From Parapristionchus giblindavisi (Eukaryota; Nematoda; Chromadorea; Rhabditida; Diplogasteridae), in contig CALSFV010000277.1 of NCBI GenBank assembly GCA_943737045.1, positions 248,001-312,000 of the forward strand: 64,000 nt of DNA, in the 5' to 3' direction. Both the position numbers and the translations under genes were made by a program. Position 1 is the stretch's first letter. Each line of letters opens with the position of its first letter. The notes under the pieces were generated by a model. It was not told where the DNA came from, ran no database searches, and was given only the letters and a program-made list of their open reading frames with translations. Of this stretch, positions 45,573 through 56,460 are shown in pieces.

Positions 45573-46482
45573 TACCAACGGTTATCCGCAGGCCTCTTCG
45601 AATAGAGTGATGTTCTCTGCCCGTTTGGGGAGTGGTTGAGAAGAGGGACCCGAGCATGATCACGCGTTGTTTTGGATCATTAGATGATGATTAGATGAGC
45701 TAGACTGATGCTAATGAGCATTTGCTTTGAGTGGAGTGATATTTATCATTCTCAGTATAGAAAATAGAAACATTGTGTATACATTGATCAGCGTCACTTT
45801 GCACCTATTCGTACTCATTTATTCATTTTGCGAAACTCACAATACTGTAAAAGGCGAAAGGTGAATTTAATCAAAATAACATTAAATTTATGCTTTACAA
45901 ATTCAAGAGGCTTTAGTTTAAGTAATGTTAATCTATACTTTACTGCGTGATCTGGTCATTACCAATTCCCCCGGGAATCGAACCTAGTAGTATGAATATC
46001 CAAAATCAATGATAACCTTTGTACATGTACTTTCGAAATTGGTTCGAAATTCTTGCACCACAAATACAATGAGTTAATTGCAAATACTTCATGAATCAAT
46101 CTAGCTGTGATTGAGGAAGAACTCGATACTTCAACGTTAACGTAATCAACGATGAATTGAAGCATAATAAGATAGATATCTATGGATACATTTTGTAGAA
46201 TAGTCAGTTCTTTGAATCAGTTCCGTGTGTACGTGCAAGTTTGCTTCGTAGATGTTTTCAATCAATATAATCAATAATCGATATAATCAATAATTACACT
46301 TCGCACGTGAAACAGAGACAAGTCCTGAAATGGATTATCGTTAGTTCGCTGTTCGCAAAATCTAGCTACTTTCCGATCTTTTTTGTATTCGTAGTAATTT
46401 CACGAACCAAATTGTTCCTAATCTAATCAGAAAACTGATATCAAAGAACAAACAATGCAGAATTACTAATTATACTATGGAT

Positions 46483-49400
46483 TCAATATGCTGATAACAT
46501 TGTCTTTCTAATTTGGACTGCAGATGCGTGTATTGCGGTTGTTTCGAATTGCTCCAGTGATGTACCACGTATAATGGCTCTTCTGAAATAGATTTGTCTC
46601 TTTACAAGTCTCTTTCTGAAACCACCATTGGCCATCTCCCCCTCAACCATAAACAATCATGTGTGTCGCTTTCGGATTCATGTACGTTTCCAGTTGTGCT
46701 TCCCTTGTTAGTGGCACATTTTACTCTCCGCTCTGGCAACGCTCTCTCGAAGAGAAATGAAGCGAGAGAGCCATACCAGAGCGGAGAGTTTAAAATTAGT
46801 CCTTGAAGGGTACTTTTTTGTTCTCTATAAACGAAAGATCGTCAAACGGTGATATACAAATGAAGAGGATTTTCTCAAGCATTAAGTATATTTGACTACA
46901 CTCACGGCAAATTCTCTTAGATATAGGTTGTCTAACTGTTCAGCTATAGAGAAAGGTTAGCTTACTCCAAACTCTCTCAAAAAGACACGTTAGATAATAC
47001 TCTCTCGCTCGAGATAGTAACGGGGACTGGAGTAAGCTAACTAAGTTATCTCACATTTGAGACAACGTTTCTCTAATTGTCGCATCTTAGATAACCTACG
47101 ACTCAAATATGAGACAGTTTGCCGTCAGTGTATTTGCCTTATATTATGAGCAAGTCCAATCATGGTCCAGAATGGAAGAGTAGTGGATATGGCTGCGACT
47201 GGAGTAGATGCATACGACACGGCCATATCACCCGTCCAATTGGAAATAAACTGTAATAGATTGTTACATTTACCTTACGAGCCTACGCAGTTCTTTCATT
47301 TTCCGATCTTTGTTGTATCGGGAACACTTGTATAAAAGATTATTAAATTATAGTTCTTAACTTACAATAATTATATCGTAGCTGATGTGGGCGAGAAATG
47401 CAAGGGCAGACGAGAGAAGCAATCCTGCAATTAACCTATATTTAAATTTATTTTCTGCCATCTAAATTTAGAATTTTTGGAAGTCAGTTAGGTGTGTGAA
47501 AGACCCTTGCTTTCTTGCTAATCACTAGGGGCGGTAGGAATCGGAGTGAATAAGGACTGAGCGAAGATGGAGTAAAAATGAGTACAGTATCTTTCCTATC
47601 AATCTAATATTTTGAATCTCACTCATACTACTACTATAACTTTCTGTCAATATATTATATCAAACCTTAAAGGCACACACCAAGCTAACTATACTCTCCG
47701 CTCTAGCAATAATCTATCGCAGACAAAGAAGGCGAGAGAGAATAGTCAGAGCGGAGAGTTTCAAATATGCACGGGTGTGCATTTGACGCATAAACAACAA
47801 AAAAACATAAACATGAAATAAAAGATAACCTTGCTCAGGTTTTTTTGTAATATGCCCAGAGAATTCCTTCCTCATACTCATAAGTACGATCGATATTAGT
47901 ATATTGGTCAGAATTGTGGCCAATGCGAACATTATCTGGTGTATTCGTGCAAACGTTTGAGTGAACTGAAAAGTTTACGAAAATTTCAAAAAAGCTACTC
48001 AAAATTTTCACAAAACGTGGGAAATAAAAAAAAAACATTTCTGAACAACTTACATTATTTTCGGGAGGGATCCCGGGAATGTACCCTTTTAGGCCATGAC
48101 CCACATCGATCTACAATGATAATTAATCGATAATTTGAAATAGTCGATCGATAAGTATTGCTTACTTCAGCGTAGAAGAAACCGCTGAAGAAAAGCGGAA
48201 TCGCGACCGCCGTTGAAATTATTACAGAAGAGAATACTGCCGTTATGTAAAAAAGGAAATTGTACTGAAATTGGCAGTTGATTATCTTGTGATTAATTGA
48301 TGCAGGTTTTCAAATCCTTGACACAAGAAGGGAGACGAACCCACGAGCTCCCGGGGGGATCTCTGTTTTGGGACAAGTCCCATAAAATAAATATTCTTCA
48401 CTATGAAAATATCCAAATAAATTCTTTTATGAAAATCGTGCATGTTTTTTTCATTTTTTCATTCCTAAACATTTTTTATTTTTCCTGTTTAGCAGCTATT
48501 TTAGCATATGTATGCAAAATGTGTGTTTTCTACCTTATCTAGGATAAGTGGGCATTTAAGTGCTAATAACCGATTGCACGAGATAAAAAATGTCGTCTGC
48601 CACATCATTGAAGCAGCGAAATCTTGTAGCGCACGAAGAATCACTGGTGCAACTGTGGCGTTTAGCCTATGAAAATCACCGAAATTGAGATATAATCGAT
48701 GGAATTTTCAAACCATGTATAGAAGAAATACGTGGAAGGCCAGTTCGAAAATTGTACAATAATTAGTAGGTCCAAGTACATCAGAATATTCTGAATGCAG
48801 TCGATTTAAAGTTTGAGACTCTCCGCTCTGCCAATGCTCTCTCGCTTTCTTGTCTATGAGAAAGCATTGCCAGAGCGCAAAGTTTCAAATTAAGGATTTG
48901 TCTTTGAATTTGACCGATATTCGTTTCAGATACAACGCCTCGTATATTCAAAATTTCTTTACATTCGGTCATTGAGAACGAATACAGCGTTGAACAGGTC
49001 GTGGAATCTTAGTGTAAATAATGACATTTACATAAATGCGCTAACAATTTAAAACATAAGTATGGTAGAATTCGGCTTGTCCCTTTGATCTCGCCGACAA
49101 TTCCCCTTTGATCTCACCGACAATCCGTTGACGACAAACAACTTCATGATATAGTGCTTCTTGAATTGGCCCATCGTCATTATTCTCCAATAGACGAAAC
49201 AAGCAGGAGGAAAGGTGATCAAGCCAGCAAAGATCATGAATGATGTGAAACCCATATCAAGCAGGTCGAGAAAATCACTCTGAAAATAACCTATCCAATT
49301 CTGCTCTCACCACACTCTCTCGCAAGCACAGACAGTGGGAGAGTTTGGTCAGCGCAAATACTTCAAAGATTTTCGAAAATTACTTATTTTTAAGAATTTT

Positions 49401-49527
49401 CGAATTGGAAAAGATAGCAATAATAATTTCAAAAATACTGCTATACGGTAGAGTATGCAGTAGCTCTATTGATTACCTGAGAAAAGCTGGCATTGCCCCC
49501 ATCGAAAATCGAAGACGTGTTGGTCAT
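46483..49527 (-). CDS. Serpentine chemoreceptor, local family A, copy 5
   Basis: Minus strand, ATG at 49525-49527 (MTNTSSIFDGGNASFSQ) to TGA at 46483-46485. Family landmarks: TFPPACFVYWRIMTMGQFK, QFSNWPSTYFFYTW, ISCNRLLALKCP, GYIPGIPPENN, KKPEQGLLLSSA, TTLPFWTMIGLAHNIR, RGTSLEQFETT. Two oddities. Exon 3 is split by an extra 49-base intron (about 48669-48717), absent from the four paralogues; removing it restores TYFFYTWLNATVAP. The donor after HNIR is AAG|GCAAAT, a GC donor or a damaged site, with a transposon 8 bases further on. Otherwise the frame is open. Foldback copies lie in four introns. If the GC site is not used, the tail exon would be lost. Confidence 0.76.
46710..46812. repeat. 110-bp foldback family
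   Basis: TTTTACTCTCCGCTCTGGC with inverse CAGAGCGGAGAGTTTAAAAT. In the last intron of receptor copy 5. Confidence 0.75.
46899..47130. mobile_element. TA-flanked TIR element
   Basis: Ends CACTCACGGCAAATTCTC and inverse GACAGTTTGCCGTCAGTG, TA on both sides (46897-46898, 47131-47132). Related to 61233-61420. Inserted 8 bases inside the last intron of receptor copy 5. Confidence 0.75.
47669..47786. repeat. 110-bp foldback family
   Basis: TTAAAGGCACACACCAAGC to CACGGGTGTGCATTT. In an intron of receptor copy 5. Confidence 0.78.
48806..48899. repeat. 110-bp foldback family, ends lost
   Basis: AAGTTTGAGACTCTCCGCTC with inverse GCGCAAAGTTTCAAATT. In intron 2 of receptor copy 5. Confidence 0.65.
49295..49362. 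repeat. 110-bp foldback family, partial
   Basis: ACACTCTCTCGCAAGCACAG and GGGAGAGTTTGGTCAGCGC only. In intron 1 of receptor copy 5. Confidence 0.5.
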
Positions 49528-50943
49528 TGTGAGTATAGTTTAGAATGTTTCGAATGTGTGGAGGGAACGGTTGAAGGTCACCCCGAGGCTCTCACTTCGC
49601 TACGACTCGTGTAGTGGCGTGTGAGTCAAACAAACACAACAACAACATATGTGATATTAAGTTGGTTGAATGAAACCTTGAATCAACTTATAAGTTATAA
49701 ATAATATATTAATAAATTCTTCTGGTCAAATTTCAGCTACAGTCGCAGTAAGATATCCTCTAATGTCTCAAGAAATGACAAGAATTACTGACCTCGAATC
49801 AACGGGTTGAAAATGGAAAATTCATGACAGAAACTTCGAAGTAGAGATGAAAGTGCCTGAATTAGTGGTATTCATGAAAGTGTTAGAGGAAGTGTTAGAG
49901 AACGTAGCACAAACTCCTTCTAATTTCAGAAATTTCAACGAAGGCGACTTTCAATAGTAGGGTTGACGATAACCTTATAAGGGAATACCTGGAGGCCACT
50001 CTCAACGATCAGGTCCAAATTTTTACTGGAGGTAAAAGATGAAGTTTGGCGTTGTCAGAAATTGCAGAACTATTCTTTGAAATTTTAAAATTAATTTTAA
50101 AAATCGATAATAAAATTCACAGTTTGCACTTCTTTCTTTTCTTTTCTTTCCCGTGGCGCATCCACAAACCATTCCATTTTTCTTTCCTCATGATTTCAAA
50201 AGAACCTTATTGTTAGCCGCCCCCACAATTTATCCGGAAATCGCGCAAAAGTGTTCACTAATTGTAAAGAAAAATAGTCAGGTACGAAAATATGTACGCA
50301 CTTTGAATCTTTGATCATCATACTTCTAATTAGAGTACAATTGCAATTATCATAGATTACCTCTGGGAATAGTGTTTTGCACCAATTAACTAACAAGGCT
50401 TAAAGGGAGCGTAACCTCACTCAATGCTCTCTTCGACGCGCAATGCTCTCTCGTTGTTAGAGAACAGAAAAATAGTGTGCGCAATGAAGAGACCATTGAG
50501 TCAGGTAACCCTCCCTTTAACAAACATGGATACGTAGTCGATTTATGGCACATCTCAATCATTTAGTTCTTGTTCCATGATCAAACATGCACTTGAAATA
50601 AATTAGCACAGTTGTCCAGTAATGAACTTTACATCCTCGTCGTGAAGCAATTGTGTTTATTCGTAATGTAGCACTTCACATTTCATCACTAAAAGTCAAC
50701 TCAAAGGGGATCCTTTCGTGAATGGAGAGCAACCTTTCTAAAAAAAACCATGCTCTAATCAATGCAAAGAAGTACAGAATTAAAAAAAATATTTAGTTCA
50801 ATTTCTTTCGTAATAGTACATTATGGATGCACTAGTTTCATAATTTTTGAATGATGTTATACTTAATAAAATAAGTTGTCATTCGTTTAGTCAAGTTGAA
50901 TGAATCTCTTCATTTTCTTCCATTCACTTCACACGTTTCAAGA
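49528..50943. other. Divergent intergenic region
   Basis: Between receptor copy 5 (-) and the pseudokinase gene (+), so both promoters should be here. Apart from the inverted-repeat element at 50403-50515 nothing structured is seen; open frames are short and unrecognised. Confidence 0.45.
50403..50515. repeat. Short inverted-repeat element, second family
   Basis: GGGAGCGTAACCTCACTCAA with inverse TTGAGTCAGGTAACCCTCCC; the core GCAATGCTCTCTCGTTGTTA is shared with 21205-21318. Confidence 0.72.
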
Positions 50944-51814
50944 ATGGAAGCACGGTCTATGATGGAAGGATCTCATGAATTTGTTGAGATTGTCAAGAGC
51001 AAGGTATGTCTGATCACTATAGCTCACATCTACCGTAATCTAATGATTTATTACTGTTTCTCACATCTACCGTAATCTAACGATTGATCACGGTAGCTCA
51101 GTCCTACCGTAATCTAATAATTATAGTTGGAGGCGGAATCAGGGAGAGAAACGGGAGAACGTATCTGTTTATGGATAGGATTGATACCTCGTGGATGGAT
51201 TAGATTGATAGATTATCTCGATAGACGAGGACCATTCCCTGTTGAACCATATTATGCTGCTTCTATCACACAACGTATTGATTGATTATTGATTGATCAC
51301 GATGAATATTCATTGATTTTATAGAGATAACATCGGCTGTCCTATTTCTGCATCAATTCAAGATGGTACATGGAGAGATCACTCCAGCGTCTATTGTAAT
51401 CGATAATGATGGTGTTGCTCATCTACTTCCTCCCCTTAGAATCAGGTATCGATTGATTGCATACCGTAATCACACAGTATACCTCTATCAGATCAACGGC
51501 TACTATGGTAGATGACATTCGATCGATTGGAGTTCTTCTCATGAGATTGGCAACAGGGCAGTCCTATCTCTTTCCGTAAGAATACTGTATTGATCGATAA
51601 TGATGTACCGTAACCTAGTCCTGCGGTACCGTTTCCCGTGTGTAATCGATTGATCCAATTGGCTGCTATGATTCTTGACACGCAAATGACTGCTGGAGAG
51701 GTAATCAATATTGCAAATCAATAAATTTGATTGATATCTTTGTAGATACGGTATCATCCAGTACTGACTCGATTCGCTTCGGAGAAAAGTGATACATTCT
51801 TCTTCAATCACTGA
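50944..51814 (+). CDS. Compact protein pseudokinase (187 aa)
   Basis: Six exons: 50944-51003, 51127-51274, 51325-51445, 51492-51575, 51619-51700, 51746-51814; phases agree and total 564 nt. The C-lobe of a protein kinase is recognisable: LFLHQFKMVHGEITPASIVI (residues 76-95) is the catalytic-loop region and DDIRSIGVLLMRLATG (117-132) is the conserved helix after the activation segment. Catalytic residues are absent: HRD is H85-G-E87, the following Asn is S92, and DFG is replaced by L-P-P (104-106). No glycine-rich loop or VAIK-like Lys is present, so the N-lobe is mostly missing. The HG-type loop and S-I-V-I recall STRAD and NRBP pseudokinases, a tentative link. It cannot phosphorylate; a scaffold or allosteric role is an inference. 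Introns contain CTACCGTAATC repeats. Confidence 0.78.
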
Positions 51815-52238
51815 TCGATCAATAATTCGATCAATCAATAATTCCCCCATACACTTCTCTAAACAATCAATGATCATTTGACTACAAAAAGATAACGTCT
51901 ATAGATTAGTCCTAACTTTTACAGCACAGCACAACACCATATACATACAATTCACATGAATATCGATTAGAAGGCAAATAACACACGAAGATAGCACAAA
52001 CGAAATCTATGTAGAATTTTTTCAAATAACTATTACGACACAATTTTCAAAAATTTTGTGTGATTGGGATATTTTATTCATTGACGTGTTGTCAAAAGAA
52101 ATAAAATTACTGATGATGACAAAATCCAAACACTTAGAGGGTTTCAAGCATGGGTATTGTCCGTATAAAATGTACTTGCATAAGAAAATGACAAACTCTA
52201 TGTAAATAACGGGCGCCTGCACTCTCTCGCCTAATGGC
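51815..52238. other. Intergenic region before the inverted repeat
   Basis: 3' flank of the pseudokinase gene. No supported feature besides AT-rich DNA; the inverted-repeat arm starts at about 52239. Confidence 0.4.
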
Positions 52239-52611
52239 GCGTTAAAATGTAGTGGAAAACCGAAAAAAGCGACTTTCCGAGTGTTAAAATGTACCCTGGA
52301 AAACCGCAAATAGAAAGGCGATATTTGAATTCGCGGGCGCGAATAAAGTGCGGGAATTCAAATTTCGGGAATTTCACTTTCTGGCTGCCAATTTCTATGT
52401 GTTAAAAACGAAATAAATCCAGAATTTCTTTTTCTTTCACTTTTCGTCTTCTTTTAACATCGGAAACTCGTGGTCGTGAGTGCAAATTTGAATTCCCGCA
52501 CCTTATTCGCGCCCGCGAATTCAAATATCGACTTTCCATTTTCGGTTTTCCAGGGTAACTCTCGGAAAGACGCTTTTTTTGGGTTTCCACCACATTTTAA
52601 CGCGCCATAAC
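52239..52611. repeat. Inverted-repeat MITE with GGCGCGTTAAAATG ends
   Basis: Left end TAATGGCGCGTTAAAATG (from 52232), right end CATTTTAACGCGCCATAA. Inner inverse pairs GTGGAAAACCG, GCGGGCGCGAAT and GTGCGGGAATTCAAAT. Similar in plan to 31959-32315. The other copy is 59735-60102. Confidence 0.78.
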
Positions 52612-52946
52612 TCTCCATTACTTCTCCACTTCCTTACATCTAACCCGTCTGACCTTCGCCGCGCTGGTTTGATATGTGATGTATATTTATTTATTTATTT
52701 ATCATACATCCAATAAAGATGTGACAACATTTGAAACGAATAATAAATAAGTGAATAGGAGAATCGGGAGTGGGTGGTAGGAATTGGGGAGGGAGAAGTG
52801 GGAGGGGAGTGCGGGTCTTCATATGTAGACTTAATAAGATCAAAGATCAACATGATCTAAGGTAGGTTGGCAAGACCTGGCGGGGGAGGAGTCCGCATTG
52901 ATTCAATATATATCGGATTGAATCGAGTCTACTATGAGGAAGTGCA

Positions 52947-55490
52947 CTAAAGAGGTGTGATGGTAATTCCTAATTTAGCAATAAGGTCAGGGCAAGAAAT
53001 TAATTTAGCTTTAATGATTGGGGTGCTATGTAACAGGGTGGGTGAACCAGTAACACAATGTAATTTGGTCAATAAACGGGCACACCTAACAGCAAAAGAT
53101 GAACGGAGGTTTTCACGTCTAGTTACAGGAATATGAAATGCAAAACAAGATAATCGACCAAATGTAGGTTTGAAAACAAAGAAATGGCTAGATGGAAGAT
53201 CTACTTCACAACGAAGAATCTTTAAAGCATAAATGATATCGATCACTGTTCGTCTATGATAGAGGGTAGAGAGATTGAACAAGGTTAATCTATCAAGATA
53301 ATGGGGGAAGATACCTGTGTGGAAACACCGATAATACAAGAGACGGGTAAATAAATGGGACACGTTCTCTAATTTACGAACAAGACCCTTAGAGGAAGGG
53401 GACCATACTGGGGATGCATATTCAATAATGGGAAGGATATAACATTTAAAGGCATGAATATAAACATTGGGTCTAGTACAGGAGATCGAACGAAATAGAA
53501 GATACACTAAAGAGATGGCTTTCTTTGTGATAATGGAAATGTGAGAGGAAAAATTGAGAAGAGGGTCAAGAAAGACTCCTAGGTCACGGGTAGATAGAGA
53601 TGAAGGAAGTGGATGAGAGTGGATACAGTATGGCAGAGAGGGGTTGTTTTTGCCTATATAAAGTACAGTGCATTTGTTTTGTGCAACTGTCAACTGCCAT
53701 TTTTGACAGTATTCTACTATAAGTGAAATACCCTGAGAAAGTTGAGTATGAGAAGCTAATGGTTGTAATGGACTAAATGTAGAGTATAGTTTGATGTCAT
53801 CAGCAAAAATTTTTATATCTATTAAAGGGAGAGGATCTATAACCCTGGGTAGTTCCGAAAGATAGATCAAAAACAGTAGTGGGCCCAAAACTGTACCTTG
53901 TGGTACTCCTGATGTGACATCCCTCTCAGAAGAGAGGGAATCACCAAGACGTACTCTAAAAGATCGATTATCTAAAAATGAATTAAACCACGCAAGAATG
54001 TTACTTCTGATTCCAATAGACTCCAACTTATGTAAAAGTTTAGAGTGAGAAACAGAGTCGAATGCCTTAGCAAGATCAATATATATTACATCGGTACAGA
54101 GATCGCGGTCAATAGAGTTACGCCATGCCTGGGTACAATGCAGGAGTTGGGATACAGTAGATCTACCGGACATAAAACCGAATTGTTCCTGAGGGATTAC
54201 ATTGTGGATATTACACCATTTCATAATGCGCGGTTTGAGAAAACGTTCTAAAACTTTACATGCAATGGGAGTGAGCGAGATTGGACGAAAATGGGAAACA
54301 ATAGATGGGGAGGAAATCTTGGGGATTGGAATTATTGTGGAGATTTTCCATATGGAAGGAATCTCTCCCAATGCGATAGAGTAATTGAAGATTAGAGAAA
54401 GAGGGTAGGCTAAGGTTGAGTGACAATTTTTATAAATGATAGAAGGAATGTTATCAGAAGGTAAGGAACATGAGGAACTGACTCGCTTGAGAAGATAACA
54501 AACATCTTGAGGCATGATTATAGGTACGGATAAAGATTGAGGAACAGAGGCAAATACATGAGGGCGGGTCATATCATCAGTGGTATACATGGTTTGAAAG
54601 TAGTCAGCCAATGCATTAACCTTAGATGATTCAGACAATAGAGGATTTCCAGAGGTATCACACAAACATCCTATTTTATTCTTACTTTTAAGTCGAGAGC
54701 TGAGGTAGTTGTAAAATCGTTTGCCATGCAAATTAGAGAGTATTTTGTTTTCACGATTTTTTACAAACTTCCTTATCTCTCGCTGAAGACGGGCACATAC
54801 TGATTTATATAGAGGTATAACAGGGCGAAGATGAATCTTTTCAAAAAGAGCACGCTTATGAGAGATCAAAGACCGGATGTGGGATGGATATTGGTCGAAT
54901 GGTAAAGGGACTTTACGAATTGGAGTATACTTAGGCAGAAGTGACAAAACATGAGACGTAAATTTGGAATACATATCATCTATAGACGAAAAATCATTCA
55001 GAATGGAGTCCCAATCAGAACAGAAGAAGGCATGATCAAGGAAATCAAAGTTTGTCTTACGGTAGTCGAAAGTGGGAATATTGATTGGAGGTAATGAAGG
55101 GAAGGAAAGAGAGAAAAGAACACTGGAATGGTCGGAAGAAGCGAATGGAGATGACAAAGAACAGCTAGTGATAATATAATTTGTAGATAAGATTAGGTCT
55201 AAATAATTATGGGCAAGGGTAGGAGCAGGAACATGTTGTGAAAGACCAAGTGCATCACAGAGATCGATAAGAATAGAAGACTGGCCAGAGCCATGAGGAG
55301 ACGGAATGGACCAATCAATATGAAAGTTGAAATCTCCTAACAAAACAATAGGATTATCAATCGATAGAAGGGATGAGAGGGACTCGAAGAGGTCAGAATT
55401 GGATTGGGAAGTGGTATTAGGGGGGCGATAGACAAGTACTATACGAACTGTGGTAAGGGAAAGAGGAGAGACAATATCTATAGCAAGGAC
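52947..55490 (-). pseudogene. 5'-truncated LINE ORF2 copy (inverted-repeat arm)
   Basis: Minus-strand copy of the LINE ORF2 from within the endonuclease domain (LAIDIVSPLSLTTVRIVLV) to the stop at 52947-52949. Reverse transcriptase is complete and open. Residues upstream of the junction at about 55490 (VRVERRVRVERRV) belong to unrelated spacer, so the first part of the endonuclease is missing. Confidence 0.88.
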
Positions 55491-55594
55491 TCTTCTCTCT
55501 ACTCTCACTCTTCTCTCTACTCTCACGGGGAGAGGTGACCTCTTGTCTCTCTCTCCCGTCAATCGATATTTGTTTGTTTTCTTGATCTGTTAGA

Positions 55595-56434
55595 ATGGCC
55601 AACCGCAATGGTCGTCGTCGTGTTCCTGATTCCCCTACTACGACCTCCCCCTCATCATCTCCTCCCAATAAGAAGGGACGTCCGTCTATCAAAGATGCGG
55701 TAGTGAAAGCTATCGAGTTTTCTGTGATGGACTGTCCTCCTTCTGTCCCTCCTCCTCTATGGTCTTCTGTAACCAGTCTTATATCAATTCTAGCCTCCTT
55801 TGTTGAGGAACTTCAAGCCTCTCGTGAATTGTATGAATCACATATTCCTCCTCCATCTGTTTCATCTATTCCTTCAATTACTCAACCATCTGTGCCTATT
55901 CATTCATCGTCTGTTTCTCAGCCCAATGTTGTATCCTCTCAGTCTTTGGAAGAGCATCTACGTCAACGTTCTTTGGTAGTATATGGCTTGGCTGAGGCTG
56001 ACACTAACCTCTCGCCATCAGAGAAGGTTGAGAGTGATGGTCGGGAAATATGTTCCCTTCTAGATGCGCTCTCCGTTGAAGCCACTCCCACAGCTGTGTA
56101 CAGAATGGGGAGACCATCTACAGATGGTCGACCCAGACTAATCAAGGTGCTCTTCCCGGCCCGATCTTTCTTGCTCACAGCACTAAGGAATGGAAGTGTT
56201 CTAAGAACACTCGACCGATTTCATAAGGTCTTCATTCGTCCTAGTCTGAGTGCTGAAGAAAGGGCCAAACAGGCTGAGCTTAGGCAAGTGGTTAGGGAGT
56301 TCAGAAGAAGTGATCCCTCCTCGCCATTCGTCGTATACAAGGGCGAAATATGGCACAAAGAGGAAATCAAAACTCGTAAGAGGATCACTCTTCCTCCCTC
56401 TCTATCTATCTCGTCTCCTTCCTCATCAAACTAG
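55595..56434 (+). CDS. LINE ORF1 protein (279 aa)
   Basis: ORF1 of the LINE. ATG at 55595 (MANRNGRRRVPDSP) to TAG at 56432-56434. The N-terminal third is Ser/Pro-rich and basic. The second half has RQRSLVVYGLAEADTN, YRMGRPSTDGRPRLIKVLFP and a charged C-terminal helix (SAEERAKQAELRQVVREFRR), the RRM-like plan of CR1/Jockey ORF1 proteins that bind the element RNA. No CCHC zinc knuckle is seen. Separated from ORF2 by about 30 bases. Confidence 0.82.
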   Translation: MANRNGRRRVPDSPTTTSPSSSPPNKKGRPSIKDAVVKAIEFSVMDCPPSVPPPLWSSVTSLISILASFVEELQASRELYESHIPPPSVSSIPSITQPSVPIHSSSVSQPNVVSSQSLEEHLRQRSLVVYGLAEADTNLSPSEKVESDGREICSLLDALSVEATPTAVYRMGRPSTDGRPRLIKVLFPARSFLLTALRNGSVLRTLDRFHKVFIRPSLSAEERAKQAELRQVVREFRRSDPSSPFVVYKGEIWHKEEIKTRKRITLPPSLSISSPSSSN

Positions 56435-56460
56435 GTAACCAAGGTTCCCTCCATCGTTTA

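Larger units (their letters stand above)
44800..46482. other. Spacer between receptor copies 4 and 5
   Basis: Should hold the copy-4 promoter. Contains two foldback copies and a third inverted-repeat family (45356-45469). Open frames across 44814-45298 are read through the foldback and are not supported as genes. Confidence 0.5.
52239..55490. repeat. Left arm of a 3.25 kb inverted repeat
   Basis: Reads as the inverse complement of 56851-60102; pairs of coordinates sum to 112341. Identical antisense open frames of 60, 63 and 68 codons occur in both arms, and spot comparisons show no differences. The arm holds a MITE, the LINE 3' flank, the LINE 3' tail and most of ORF2. Confidence 0.92.

Noticed and set aside
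45941..46000. tRNA-like GGTTCGATTCC on the minus strand
   Set aside because: The A-box-like part lies on the wrong side of the B box, and no cloverleaf forms.
54045..54384. Plus-strand open frames of 68 and 60 codons, repeated at 57957-58296
   Set aside because: They are antisense to LINE ORF2 and appear twice only because of the inverted repeat.
55491..55594. Twin priming as the origin of the LINE inversion
   Set aside because: The duplicated arms include more than 400 bp of DNA beyond the LINE 3' tail, which twin priming would not copy.
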